Shown here: positions 53,002 through 62,366 of the stretch, one piece after another | Position numbering within the stretch: position 1 is the stretch's first letter | Layout of the letters: each line of letters opens with the position of its first letter | NCBI GenBank assembly: GCA_035295165.1 | Contig: DATGJN010000112.1 | Span: 1-64,000 of the forward strand | From: a bacterium | GTDB lineage: Bacteria; Sysuimicrobiota; Sysuimicrobiia; Sysuimicrobiales; Segetimicrobiaceae | Direction: 5' to 3' | DNA: 64,000 bases | Position numbers and translations under genes: made by a program | Notes under the pieces: model-generated | Told to the model about the DNA's origin: nothing | Databases searched by the model: none | What the model saw: only the letters and a program-made list of their open reading frames with translations

Positions 53002-54417
53002 CTACTTGTGCGTCGACCAGAAATCGTCCAACGCGGTTTGCACCTTCGACGCGAACGCGGTCATCTCGGTTTTCACGTCCGCGCCGGCGCTGACGTTCGT
53101 GATCGTTTGATTCAGCAGCGCCGTGTACTGCGTGTAGATGGGGATGCGGATGCGCGGAGCGCTCTCTCGTTCGAACTCCTGCAGGTCCAGCGACTTTGGC
53201 ACGCGCTTGTATACGTCGGTCGTATTCGCCACGGATCGCCGCGCCGGAAGCTGCGGATTGTACTGGAACCACAGACGCTCGCCCGATCGGCTCGTCATCC
53301 ACCGCGCGAAGAGGACGGCTTCCTTCGCATGTCGCGTGCGGGCCGACACGGTGAACGCGAGCGACCCGTTGTGTACAAACGGGGAGTGGAAGTAGGGCGC
53401 CGGCGTCACCGACCACTTGACGCTCGCGTATTTGTTGACGAGCTTGCCCTCGGCCCATTCCGCCCCGAGCCACGCGGCCGCGCGGCCGGTCGGCATGGCG
53501 TCGGGAATCGGTGAGCTCGGCATGATGTTCTGTTTCCACATGTCCTGAAACAGCTGCATGGCCCGGATGACCTCGGGCGCGTCCTGGTACCCAACCACGG
53601 TGCGTCCGTCGGGGCTGATGCCGGCCCAGGCTTTGTAGGCGCTCGATGTCTTGGGAGCTTTGGGGTCCCCCGCCGACCGAAGACACCCTGCAAGGAGGTA
53701 CTGTCCAGAGATGAGATCGAGCCCGTAGCGATCGGGTTTGGTCACTTTCTTCAACGCCTCGAAGGCCTGGGGCCAGGTCCACGCCGTCGCCAGGGAATCA
53801 GGGGGCTTGATCCCGGCCGCCTCGAAGGCGTCGAGTCTGTAGTAGAGGAGCGGAACCGACTGTTCGGACGCGAGCCCGTACAGCTTCCCGCCCCAGGTGG
53901 CCTCTTCGAGGGATGACGGATAGAAGTCGTGAAGGTCGTCGGCGGGGATGTACGGATTCAGCGGCAACAGCACATTCTCCGCCGCGAAGCTCGCCACCGC
54001 AGGTCCGTCGATATAGAGCACATCGGGCGGCTCCGACGCAGCCACCTGGGTCTGTATTTGCCTGTACAGCTCCGTGAAGGGCATGGCGTTGCGTTGCACT
54101 TTGATCGACGGGTACTGTCGCTGAAACTCTGTGATCATCGCCTCGTGGCCCTCGTCCCATGGGCTGCCGGCCTCGTCCAAGAACCGCAGCGTGACCGGCT
54201 CCCTGCCCGCGCCCTCGAGCGGCCCGGTCGTGTCTACCCACGGTGCTGTCGCCGCATGCACGGTTGGCTGCGATCCGTCGGAGAGCAGGTAGCCGGAGAT
54301 CCCGAAACCGAGGAACGCGCCGATGGAGTTCCGAAGAAGGCGACGGCGCGATATCTGGTCGGTCGCGTGCGGCTGAGGTGCGGAGCGCTTGCCGTTCCGT
54401 GCTGTAGGCTTCGGCAT
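53002..54417 (-). CDS. Sugar-type ABC transporter substrate-binding protein
   Basis: A 471-residue extracellular solute-binding protein of family 1. The N-terminus carries a twin-arginine-like signal (SRRRLLRNSIGAFLGFGISG), suggesting export by Tat in a folded state. LRFLDEAGSPWDEGHEAMITEFQRQYP and PDVLYIDGPAVASFA follow the usual layout, and MDSN-like hinge regions continue. The ATG at 54417 is preceded by GGAGG eight bases upstream. The same frame is open well upstream, across the divergent nucleoside hydrolase gene, but that part is spurious. It delivers its ligand to the MalF/MalG-like permeases. Confidence 0.9.
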   Translation of the reverse strand: MPKPTARNGKRSAPQPHATDQISRRRLLRNSIGAFLGFGISGYLLSDGSQPTVHAATAPWVDTTGPLEGAGREPVTLRFLDEAGSPWDEGHEAMITEFQRQYPSIKVQRNAMPFTELYRQIQTQVAASEPPDVLYIDGPAVASFAAENVLLPLNPYIPADDLHDFYPSSLEEATWGGKLYGLASEQSVPLLYYRLDAFEAAGIKPPDSLATAWTWPQAFEALKKVTKPDRYGLDLISGQYLLAGCLRSAGDPKAPKTSSAYKAWAGISPDGRTVVGYQDAPEVIRAMQLFQDMWKQNIMPSSPIPDAMPTGRAAAWLGAEWAEGKLVNKYASVKWSVTPAPYFHSPFVHNGSLAFTVSARTRHAKEAVLFARWMTSRSGERLWFQYNPQLPARRSVANTTDVYKRVPKSLDLQEFERESAPRIRIPIYTQYTALLNQTITNVSAGADVKTEMTAFASKVQTALDDFWSTHK

Positions 54418-54531
54418 CGCAAGGGCCTCCGTCAGGATCAGGATGGATAGACGTACCGGGCGAGTAGGGTAGTTCAGCGGGCTGCCGTGGGGGTCCTCTC
54501 CGCGCTGGTAAGTTGAGGATGAGGAGGCATC

Positions 54532-55479
54532 ATGACGACGCGGATCATCATCGATTGCGACACTGGCACGGACGATGCGCTGGCCATTCTGTACGCGCTG
54601 AGCCGTCCCGACCTCGATGTGCTTGGGATCACGACGGTCTTCGGAAACACCGACATCGCACAGACGACGCGCAACACGCTGCAAGTTCTGGAGCTCGTAG
54701 GGCGCGCCGGCGTCCCGGTCGCCCGCGGTGCCGAACACCCCCTCGTCGGCCGCTTCACGCAGGGCGCCGCGTGGATTCACGGCCGCAACGGGCTGGCGGA
54801 TATAGAACTCCCGATCCCTGTCCGTCGTCCGGAAGAGGCCTCGGCGCCGGAGTTTCTTCGTCGGCAGCTTCGCGGCGCTCCGGGCGAGATCACGCTCGTG
54901 GCCACCGGGCGCCTGACGAACATCGCGACCCTTCTCCGGCAGGATCCCGAGTGCGCCCGGCTGGTGCGCCGGTGCGTGCTGATGGGTGGTGCGGTGACCG
55001 CGCCGGGCAACGTGACCCCCGTCGCCGAGGCCAACATTTGCGGCGATCCCGAGGCTGCGGCGATCGTGTTCGGTTCGGGGATGCCGATGACCATGGTGGG
55101 GCTTGACGTGACCATGCGAGCGCTCCTGTCCCAGTCGCAGATCGACCGGCTGGCACGCGCCGGCGGCCGCGTTCTGGACGTCGCCAGCGAGATCGCCGCC
55201 TTTCGGTTGCGGTCCTATCGGCGCCGAGACCCTCGAATCGGCGGGTGTGCCATTCACGATGTGCTGGCGGTGGATGTCGTGGCCGACCCTACGGTCGTTC
55301 GAACGCAGCGGTGGCCGGTCGAGATCGAGACCAAAGGCGATGTTACCCGCGGGATGACCGTTGCCGACCGCCGGCCGCATACGACCGCGCCGCCCAATGC
55401 AGACGTCTGCGTCGAGGTCGAGGCTGATCGGTTCCTCGAGCGGTTCGAAGAGCGCATGGGGACGTACCGTGGAACATAA
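54532..55479 (+). CDS. Nucleoside hydrolase (IunH/RihA family)
   Basis: A 315-residue inosine-uridine-type nucleoside hydrolase that splits the N-glycosidic bond of ribonucleosides. The calcium-binding signature DCDTGTDDA is at residues 8-16 (D8, D10, D14, D15), GNTDIAQTTRN supplies ribose contacts, and the late aspartate appears in CAIHDVLAV. GAGGATGAGGAGG precedes the ATG. It is divergently transcribed from the sugar-type ABC operon across 114 bases, suggesting joint control and import of nucleosides or glycosylated ribosides. Cytoplasmic. Confidence 0.92.
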   Translation: MTTRIIIDCDTGTDDALAILYALSRPDLDVLGITTVFGNTDIAQTTRNTLQVLELVGRAGVPVARGAEHPLVGRFTQGAAWIHGRNGLADIELPIPVRRPEEASAPEFLRRQLRGAPGEITLVATGRLTNIATLLRQDPECARLVRRCVLMGGAVTAPGNVTPVAEANICGDPEAAAIVFGSGMPMTMVGLDVTMRALLSQSQIDRLARAGGRVLDVASEIAAFRLRSYRRRDPRIGGCAIHDVLAVDVVADPTVVRTQRWPVEIETKGDVTRGMTVADRRPHTTAPPNADVCVEVEADRFLERFEERMGTYRGT

Positions 55480-55560
55480 CCCTTGATCGCGGCCCCTGGC
55501 GGCTCTGTGACCGCACCGCGTCTCGCTCCGGCCGGTCGGCGGCGCGATCCCCCAGTGCGC

Positions 55561-56409
55561 CTAGGCGCGCCCGTGTCTGTGGGGATCGAGCAGATCCCGG
55601 ATCCCATCGCCGATGTAGTTGAAGCCGATCACGGTGAGGAAGATCGCGAGCCCGGGAAACGTGGCCACCCACCACTGGGCGAGCAGCTCCCGCCCCGCGC
55701 TCACCATCGCGCCCCACTCGGGGGCCGGTGGGGTCGCGCCCAGTCCGAGGAAACTCAACCCGGCGCCGGTCACGATCGCCGATCCGAGATCGATCGTCGC
55801 GAGGATCATGATGCCGGGCACGATGCCCGGCAGGATCGCGCGGCGAAAGATGCCCCACGGCCGCTGCCCGATCGCCCTCGCGGCCTGCACGTACTCGCGG
55901 TGCTTCACGGCCAGCACCTCGCCGCGCGCGAGCCGGGCGTAGGGAGGCCACCAGACGAGCCCCATCGCGATCGCCGCGTGAAGCAGGCCTGGGCCGAGCG
56001 CGACGACGATCGTCATCGCCAGGATGATGGCCGGGAATGCCATGACGAGTTCGGTGCCCCGCATGATCCCTTCGTCGGCCCATCCGCCGAGGTACCCCGC
56101 CACCGCACCGGCGAACATGCCGGCGCATCCCGCGAGCGCGACGACGGACACGGCGACACTCAACGTGTAGCGGCCACCGTACAGCACCCGGGTGAGGACG
56201 TCGCGTCCGAGGTCGTCGGTGCCGAACAGGTGCACGGGCGACGGCGGCTGGAACGCATTCTCGAGGTGTTGCACGTCGAACCCCTGCGGAGCGACGACCG
56301 GGGCGGCGATCGCCGCGAGGATCCAGACGCCCGTCAGCGCCGCGCCGAGGATCAGCCCGACGTGGCGGCGCGGGCGCGCTCGTCCCTCTGCGCCCGCGCC
56401 GTCAGGCAT
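55561..56409 (-). CDS. Peptide-type ABC permease DppC, set 1
   Basis: A 282-residue inner-membrane permease of the DppC/OppC family with six helices. The N-terminal GFDVQHLENAFQPPSPVHLFGTDDLGRDVLTRVLYG is the DppC signature, and the EAA loop is EYVQAARAIGQRPWGIFRRAILP. The start overlaps the end of the DppB gene by eight bases. It is the last gene of the peptide operon, converging with the nucleoside hydrolase gene. No DppD/DppF ATPase is encoded in the window. Confidence 0.95.
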   Translation of the reverse strand: MPDGAGAEGRARPRRHVGLILGAALTGVWILAAIAAPVVAPQGFDVQHLENAFQPPSPVHLFGTDDLGRDVLTRVLYGGRYTLSVAVSVVALAGCAGMFAGAVAGYLGGWADEGIMRGTELVMAFPAIILAMTIVVALGPGLLHAAIAMGLVWWPPYARLARGEVLAVKHREYVQAARAIGQRPWGIFRRAILPGIVPGIMILATIDLGSAIVTGAGLSFLGLGATPPAPEWGAMVSAGRELLAQWWVATFPGLAIFLTVIGFNYIGDGIRDLLDPHRHGRA

Positions 56410-57415
56410 AGTGGATCCTCGGGTCGATCAGGGCGTACAGCACATCGACGCACGCGTTGATGATCACGTACATCGTGCCGACGACGAGCGCCACGCCCAT
56501 CACGGCCGGAAAATCGAGGCTGGCGGCAGACGAGACGGCGTAGCGGCCGAGCCCGGGCCAGGAAAAAATTGTCTCCGTCATCACCGTCCCGGACATCAGC
56601 TGCGCGTAGAGCGTACCGGTGATCGTGATGACGGGAATCAACGCGTTGCGGAGCGCGTGCCGCACGACGACCGACCATCTCCGCAGGCCCTTCGCGTGGG
56701 CGGTCCGGACGTAGTCCTGTGAGAGGACCTCCAGCATGCTGCTGCGGGTCATCCGCGTCACGAAGCCGATGCCGACCGTGGCGAGGACGATGGCGGGGAG
56801 GATGATGTGACTCAGGGCATCGGCAAACAGGTCCGGCCGGCCGCGCAGGAGACTGTCGACGAGATACATGCCGGTGATCGGCGCGGGCGGTGTGATCCCG
56901 GTGGAGAGGCGGCCCGGCGGCGGCGCCCAGCCGAGCCGGAAGTACACCGTTGAGAGGAGGAGGATCGCGAACCAGAACGTCGGCACCGCGACACCGATCG
57001 CCGAAATCGCCCGGACGGCGAGGTCGACCGCCGAGTCTCGCGCCACCGCCGCGAGGATCCCCAGCGCCGTCCCGATGACGGCGGCCCCGACTAGGGCAAC
57101 CGTGGCCAGTTCGACCGTGGCCGGCAGCGACAGTTCGAGCTCCACGAGCACGGGACGGTCCGTCGCGATCGACGTGCCGAGGTCGCCGTGGAGCAGGTGG
57201 CCGAGGTAGAGCACGTACTGCATGACGACCGGCTGGTCGAGGCCCCATCGGTGGCGGAACGCCGCGACGAGGGACGGGCTCTGCGTGGCTCGGTCGCCCA
57301 GGTTGGCGAGGACGAGGTCCGGGGGCAGGAGGTGCGAGACCAGGAAGGTGACAAGCGTGATGCCGAGCAGCGTGGGGAGGGCCAGGAGCGCCCGGCGCAG
57401 CAGATACCGGCCCAT
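56402..57415 (-). CDS. Peptide-type ABC permease DppB, set 1
   Basis: A 337-residue DppB/OppB permease with six helices. Marks are MGRYLLRRALLALPTLLGITLVTFL at the N-terminus and the EAA loop DYVRTAHAKGLRRWSVVVRHALRNALIP. It forms the channel with the overlapping DppC. It follows the binding-protein gene by 48 bases, a gap that contains a perfect 12-bp stem-loop. Confidence 0.95.
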   Translation of the reverse strand: MGRYLLRRALLALPTLLGITLVTFLVSHLLPPDLVLANLGDRATQSPSLVAAFRHRWGLDQPVVMQYVLYLGHLLHGDLGTSIATDRPVLVELELSLPATVELATVALVGAAVIGTALGILAAVARDSAVDLAVRAISAIGVAVPTFWFAILLLSTVYFRLGWAPPPGRLSTGITPPAPITGMYLVDSLLRGRPDLFADALSHIILPAIVLATVGIGFVTRMTRSSMLEVLSQDYVRTAHAKGLRRWSVVVRHALRNALIPVITITGTLYAQLMSGTVMTETIFSWPGLGRYAVSSAASLDFPAVMGVALVVGTMYVIINACVDVLYALIDPRIHYA

Positions 57416-57426
57416 CGGACGGCTGC

Positions 57427-57456
57427 GGTGGGCGCCGGCTCCGGCCGGCGCCCACC
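57427..57456 (-). promoter_or_regulatory. Perfect 12-bp intercistronic stem-loop between binding protein and permease genes
   Basis: GGTGGGCGCCGG (57427-57438) and CCGGCGCCCACC (57445-57456) pair perfectly around a six-base loop. The stem lies between the DppA-like stop and the DppB start. Such structures commonly stabilise the upstream binding-protein mRNA and reduce read-through, giving more binding protein than permease. That role here is inferred. Confidence 0.65.
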
Positions 57457-57463
57457 GTGTCGC

Positions 57464-59056
57464 TTACTTCCGTCCGAGCGACTCGATCTGGAGGAAGTAG
57501 AGCGGATGGAACTTGAACTGCGTGATGTCGTCGCGCGCCGCAGTGATGGCGGTCGGCTGCGCCAGGAACACGTACGGGGAGCCCGGTGTCGCGAGCAGGC
57601 GGTTGTACTGCTCGTACATCGTCTCGCGCTTCTGCTGATCGGGTGTCTGTGCCGCCGCCTTGACGAGCGCGGCGCCCTCGGGGTTCTGCCAGTGGAGACG
57701 CTTGTTGATGAAGCCGCTCACGAAGTACGACCAGTTGTCCGGATCCATGTAGTCCGGGAACCAGAACCCGATCGCGGTTTCCGGCTTCCCCTGACGATAA
57801 TAGGTCAGGAAGATCGACTGCTGCACCGGCTGGAGGCGGAGATCGATGCCGATCGTGGCGAGATCGGACCGCAGCTTCTGCGCCAGCCGGTCGAGCGGCA
57901 GGGCCCCGTAGTTCGTCCCCGAGGCCCAGGTGAGGGTCACGCTCGCCCGAGAGACCCCAGCCTCCTTCATCAGGCTCGCCGCTTTCGCGGGGTTGTGGGG
58001 ATAGAGCAGCTGCTTGTTCAGCGAGTCGGGGAATCCGAGCATCCCCGGCATCATGATGCTGCCGATGCGCTGCCCGTGCCCGTGCATGATCCCGGAGACG
58101 ATGCCGTTGTAGTCGATGCTGTACTTGACCGCCTCGCGGACCTTGGGGTTGTCCCACGGGTGGGCGCTGCTGTTCAACCCGAGGTAGACCGTGTACGCCG
58201 ACGGGTCTTCGAGGAGCGCGATGCCCGGCTTCCCCTTGAGGCTGTCGGCCTGGTCGGCGTTGAGGTCGAGCGCGAGGTCGACATCGTTCCGTTGCAGCAT
58301 GAGCGCCTGCGTGCTGGGGTCTTTCACGTGCCGGATGATGACTTCGCGGAAGAACGGGTGGGCGCCGTAGTACTTGTCGTTCCGCTCTAGGACGATCTCC
58401 GTCTCGCGCGTGTACCGCTGGAGGACGTACGGACCGGCGCCGGCCGAGTTCGTATAGAACCACTGTTCGGCCTTGTCGAGCGTGTCGGCTCCGGGCGTCT
58501 CGACGCCGCCGTGGGCGCGCACCGTCTTGCTGTCCACGATCGAGAACACACCCGCCCCCACCGCGGCAAGGAAGGTCGCATCAGGAGCCTTCAGCGTCAC
58601 CCGCACCGTCTGCGGGTCGACGACGTCGACGGCCTTGATCGAATCGGCCAGAAACGAGCCGTATCCTTTGATGTTGTGCGTCCGGAGGAGCGAGAAGCGC
58701 ACGTCTTCGGACGTGACGGGATTCCCGCTTGAGAACACGGCGCCCTTGCGGAGCTTGAACGTGTAGGCCGTCGCGTCGGGGCTCACGGTCCAAGACTCGG
58801 CCAGATCCGGCTGGATCTTCCAGAAGTCCGGCGCGACCTGCTTGACGAGGCGGCTGTAGATCGGAAACTGGAGGAAGACGCCGCTCACGTCGTAGGACTT
58901 GTTGGGGTCCGGCGTCCGGATATCCGAGATGTCCTTGGCGATGACCAACACGTCCGAGCGGGACGCGCCCGCTGCGTGCGAGCCCGGAGCACCAACGATC
59001 GATAGGGCCAGAATCAGGACGACCAGACCGGACCAGACTCGACGTCGTACGTTCAT
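57464..59056 (-). CDS. Peptide-type ABC substrate-binding protein, set 1
   Basis: A solute-binding protein of family 5 (DppA/OppA-like), about 530 residues. A clear Sec signal peptide (MNVRRRVWSGLVVLILALSI to HAAGA) without lipobox cysteine places it free in the periplasm. LAESWTVSPDATAYTFKLRKG and GNPVTSEDVRFSLLR are family hallmarks. ATG 59056 is chosen because AAGGGGGG precedes it and the signal peptide begins there; the frame stays open upstream without support. It is followed by its permeases DppB and DppC and preceded by the amidohydrolase gene of the same strand, 273 bases away. Confidence 0.93.
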   Translation of the reverse strand: MNVRRRVWSGLVVLILALSIVGAPGSHAAGASRSDVLVIAKDISDIRTPDPNKSYDVSGVFLQFPIYSRLVKQVAPDFWKIQPDLAESWTVSPDATAYTFKLRKGAVFSSGNPVTSEDVRFSLLRTHNIKGYGSFLADSIKAVDVVDPQTVRVTLKAPDATFLAAVGAGVFSIVDSKTVRAHGGVETPGADTLDKAEQWFYTNSAGAGPYVLQRYTRETEIVLERNDKYYGAHPFFREVIIRHVKDPSTQALMLQRNDVDLALDLNADQADSLKGKPGIALLEDPSAYTVYLGLNSSAHPWDNPKVREAVKYSIDYNGIVSGIMHGHGQRIGSIMMPGMLGFPDSLNKQLLYPHNPAKAASLMKEAGVSRASVTLTWASGTNYGALPLDRLAQKLRSDLATIGIDLRLQPVQQSIFLTYYRQGKPETAIGFWFPDYMDPDNWSYFVSGFINKRLHWQNPEGAALVKAAAQTPDQQKRETMYEQYNRLLATPGSPYVFLAQPTAITAARDDITQFKFHPLYFLQIESLGRK

Positions 59057-59329
59057 ACACGCCCCCCTTGCCAGCATGGCGGTTGTGTCGATCGATGGTC
59101 TTGCGCGATGCCGCGCCGCACCCTGCAAATAGCACTCAAGTTCGCGCGCGGAAGGGGGGGTCCTGCCCGACCCGGCGACCGGTCGCACGCCGGACCGTCA
59201 CTCGATCGCCTCCAGCCTCTCCAACAGGAAGAAAGGAGCCCGCCCCCCCGCCCGCAATGATCAGGAACTCCTCTGTCGCACGCGGGGCGCCGTCCTCGAC
59301 GTTGTCCGACTGTCCCCTGGCGTCCGCGA

Positions 59330-60499
59330 CTACCGCGCGTCGCGTACGATCGCGCCGGCCTGCATGACGAAGGCAACCTGGTGCAACGCCGCGATGTCGG
59401 TCGTCGGATCTCCCTTGACCGCGATGAGATCCGCGATCTTGCCGCGGACGATCGTGCCGGTCTCATGGTCCGTTCCGAGTGCCTCGGCCCCGCGAGACGT
59501 CGCGGCCGCGAGCGCCGCGCTCGGGCTCATGCCGCATGCCACCATGTGCTCGAGCTCCTCGGGCAGCGACTCGAACCGGCCGAGCCCGAAGAAGAGATCC
59601 GTGCCGGCGCCCATCGGGACCCCGGCCGCGAGCGCGATCTGGAAGCTCTCGACCGCGCGCTTCGCGCGCACGGGAATCGACCGGAACATCGGGATGGCTT
59701 TGAACTCGTCCCACCGCTCCATGATGCGCTTCGACACGAGCAGCGTCGGGACGAGCGTGATCCCCCGGTCGGCCATCTGACGTGCGGTCTCCTCGTCGAG
59801 GTCCGACCCGTGTTCCATCGTATCCACGCCCGCCCGCACCGCCATCTGGCTGGACCCGAGGATCGACGCGTGGCACGCCACCCGCCGGCCCAGCCGGTGC
59901 GCCTCGTCGACGATGGCGTCGAGCTCCTGCTGCGTCAGCTCCACGACGTTCAGCGGCCCGTTGGTCGTCACCTTGATGCAGTCCGCGCCCGCCTTCACCT
60001 GCTCGCGGACGGCCCGCCGGCAATCGTCCGGACCGTCGACTTCGCGCGCCATCCCGGGAAGGGCCGGCGGCTCCGACCCGTGGCCGCCGGTCATGCAGAG
60101 AATCTGCCCGCACGGCACGACGCGGGACCCCGGGATGTCGCCTCGCACCACCGCGTCGCGCGCCGCCGCGGCGATGCCGCCCTGGGTGCCGACGTCGCGG
60201 ACCGTCGTGATGCCCACCGCCTGCGCGGCGCGGAGGTTGCGGGCGGCCCTGAGCGCGATCGCCGCCACGGTCGGGGCGAACGCCCGCGGGCCCCACCCCA
60301 AGTGCACGTGAAGGTCGATGAGGCCGGGAAGCAGCGTGCAGCCGCCGAGGTCGATCGTCCGCACGTCGCCGGCGCCGTCTCGAGGACCGCCGGCCATCAC
60401 GTCGGCGATGCGGTCGCCCTCGACGACCACCGTCCGGGGCTCGGGCCGCCGGCCCGTGCCGTCGAAGACGGTCGCGCCGCGCAGAATCATCCGGGTCAT
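59330..60499 (-). CDS. Metal-dependent amidohydrolase, prolidase/carboxypeptidase-like
   Basis: A 389-residue amidohydrolase-superfamily enzyme of the Met_dep_hydrolase_A type, whose characterised members are zinc dipeptidases/carboxypeptidases. The binuclear metal site is complete: H64 and H66 (DLHVHLGWG), K176 as carbamylated lysine candidate (CIKVTTNG), H210 (CHAS), H230 (MEHGS) and D301 (AGTD). No signal peptide is seen, so it is cytoplasmic. It sits between two peptide-import gene sets on the same strand, with 23 bases to the upstream DppC, so it probably hydrolyses an imported peptide or N-acyl compound. GGAGGTG precedes ATG 60499. Confidence 0.92.
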   Translation of the reverse strand: MTRMILRGATVFDGTGRRPEPRTVVVEGDRIADVMAGGPRDGAGDVRTIDLGGCTLLPGLIDLHVHLGWGPRAFAPTVAAIALRAARNLRAAQAVGITTVRDVGTQGGIAAAARDAVVRGDIPGSRVVPCGQILCMTGGHGSEPPALPGMAREVDGPDDCRRAVREQVKAGADCIKVTTNGPLNVVELTQQELDAIVDEAHRLGRRVACHASILGSSQMAVRAGVDTMEHGSDLDEETARQMADRGITLVPTLLVSKRIMERWDEFKAIPMFRSIPVRAKRAVESFQIALAAGVPMGAGTDLFFGLGRFESLPEELEHMVACGMSPSAALAAATSRGAEALGTDHETGTIVRGKIADLIAVKGDPTTDIAALHQVAFVMQAGAIVRDAR

Positions 60500-60522
60500 C
60501 TCACACCTCCGATTCGAATCGC

Positions 60523-61407
60523 TCAAATCTGCAGCCGTGGATCGAACGCGTCCCGGAGCCCGTCGCCGACGAGATTGAACGCCATGACGGCCAGGAACAC
60601 ACACAGGCCCGGGAACAACGACACCCACCAGGCGGTCGCGAGGTACTCCCGTCCGTCGGCGATGATGTTGCCCCAACTCGGCTGGGGCGGCTGCACCCCG
60701 AGGCCGAGGAAGCTCAACCCGGCCTCTGTGAGGATCGCCAGGCCAACGCGCAGGGTGGCGGAGATCACGATCACCGGCACGACGTTGGGGAGGAGATGGT
60801 GCGTGATGATCCGGCTGCTGGACGCGCCGGTCGCCCGCGCGGCCGCAACGAAGTCCCGACCGCGCAGCGACAGGAACTCGGCCCGCACCAGCCGGGCCGT
60901 GGGCGGCCACGCGGTCAGGCCGATGATCAAGATGAGGCCGGGTACACTGGGTCCGAACAGCGCGAGAAACGCCACCGCGAGGAAGAACACCGGGACCGCG
61001 AGCACGACGTCGGTCAGGCGCATCAGAACGGCATCGGCCGGGCCTCCGAAGTACCCTGCCGGGGCGCCGACGAGGACGCCGATGACCACGGAGACGAGCA
61101 TGGAGAGCACCCCGATCGCAAGCGAGATGCGCGACGCGACGATGATGCGGCTCAGCACGTCCCGCCCCAGGTTGTCCGTGCCGAGCAGGTACGGCCACGC
61201 GGGGCCGTGGAGGATGGCCAGGACGTGCGGCACGTCGGGGTGGAACGGGGCCAGGCGCGGTGCGGCGAGCGCCACCGTGAAGAACAGGGCCATGATCGCT
61301 GCCCCCGCGATCGCCCGCGGGTTGCGGACGAACCGGTGTCGCGCGCCGCGGCGTCCGGCGCGCGGCCGGCGCGATTCGGCGGCGGGGCTGGCGAGCTGGC
61401 TAACCAT
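60523..61407 (-). CDS. Peptide-type ABC permease DppC, set 2
   Basis: A 294-residue DppC/OppC permease with six helices. LAPFHPDVPHVLAILHGPAWPYLLGTDNLGRDVLSRI is the family N-terminal block and the EAA loop is DFVAAARATGASSSRIITHHLLP. It overlaps the DppB gene of set 2 by eight bases, the same overlap as in set 1, and leads directly into the amidohydrolase gene. Confidence 0.95.
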   Translation of the reverse strand: MVSQLASPAAESRRPRAGRRGARHRFVRNPRAIAGAAIMALFFTVALAAPRLAPFHPDVPHVLAILHGPAWPYLLGTDNLGRDVLSRIIVASRISLAIGVLSMLVSVVIGVLVGAPAGYFGGPADAVLMRLTDVVLAVPVFFLAVAFLALFGPSVPGLILIIGLTAWPPTARLVRAEFLSLRGRDFVAAARATGASSSRIITHHLLPNVVPVIVISATLRVGLAILTEAGLSFLGLGVQPPQPSWGNIIADGREYLATAWWVSLFPGLCVFLAVMAFNLVGDGLRDAFDPRLQI

Positions 61408-62353
61408 GGCGGATCCGCGGGTCGAGATAGAAATACCCGAGATCGGCGCCGAGGTTGCTGAGCGCCACGAGCACGCCGGCGACCGTGGTCGTCGTCAGGA
61501 CCGTCGGGTAGTCGCGCGCCAGCGCCGCGTTCACCGCGAGCCGCCCGATGCCCGGCAGCGCGAAGATGGTCTCGACGACGACGGAGCCGCTCAACAGAAA
61601 GGGCAGCAGCAGCGCCGTGATGGTGAGCACCGGCGTCAGCGAGTTCCGGACGACGTGGTGCAGGAAGACGGCCTGTTCCGCGAGCCCCTTGCTGCGCGCG
61701 ACCCGCACGAAGTCCTGGTCGAGCGCGTCCAGCAGCGACGATCGAGCGTAGCGCACGAGCACCGGAAGAATGCTGAGCGCCTGCACGATCGTGGGCATCA
61801 CGAGATAGGGCCCGATCACGGCGGGGCTGTACCCGGAGGCGCCAACGGGGCGGAGCCCGCTCGCCGGCAGGACGCCGAGCTCCTCGGTGAAGACGAAGAT
61901 CAACACGAGCGCGAACCAGAACGTCGGGAGCGAGATCCCCAGCAACGAAAACAGCGTCGCGGCGTGGTCGACGCCGCTGTACGGGCGCAGCGCCGAGACG
62001 ACCGCGATCGGCGACGCCAGCGCGATCGTCAGCGCAAGCGAGGTTGCCGTGAGGATGAGGGTCGTGGGCAGCGCCTCGGCCACGCGCTGGATCGTGGGGC
62101 GTCGGTCGCTGAAGCTCCGAAGCCTGCCGGTGACCAGCTCCGCCATCATCGACGCGTACTGCACCGGCAGCGGACGGTCCAGCCCGAGCTCGTGGCGCAG
62201 CTGCGCGACGTCGGTGACCCCGCGTTCCTCCGGCGAGACGAGGAAGTCGACGGGATTCCCGGGCGCCAGTACGAGGAGCGCGAAGGTGATCGCGGTGACG
62301 CCGAACACGAGCGGGATGAGGATGAGCACCCGCCGGACGAGGTACGCACTCAC
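61400..62353 (-). CDS. Peptide-type ABC permease DppB, set 2
   Basis: A 317-residue DppB/OppB permease. The N-terminus MSAYLVRRVLILIPLVFG and the EAA loop DFVRVARSKGLAEQAVFLHHVVRNSLTP are typical. It starts with GTG at 62353, 13 bases after the binding-protein stop. It is distinct in sequence from set 1, so the two sets are not recent duplicates. Confidence 0.95.
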   Translation of the reverse strand: MSAYLVRRVLILIPLVFGVTAITFALLVLAPGNPVDFLVSPEERGVTDVAQLRHELGLDRPLPVQYASMMAELVTGRLRSFSDRRPTIQRVAEALPTTLILTATSLALTIALASPIAVVSALRPYSGVDHAATLFSLLGISLPTFWFALVLIFVFTEELGVLPASGLRPVGASGYSPAVIGPYLVMPTIVQALSILPVLVRYARSSLLDALDQDFVRVARSKGLAEQAVFLHHVVRNSLTPVLTITALLLPFLLSGSVVVETIFALPGIGRLAVNAALARDYPTVLTTTTVAGVLVALSNLGADLGYFYLDPRIRHG

Positions 62354-62366
62354 GCGGTCAGCTGGC

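Noticed and set aside
56352-58463. Long minus-strand open frame of about 700 codons through the DppA/DppB region
   Set aside because: Out of frame with the recognised binding protein and permease, with low-complexity R/H/P-rich translation and no domain pattern.
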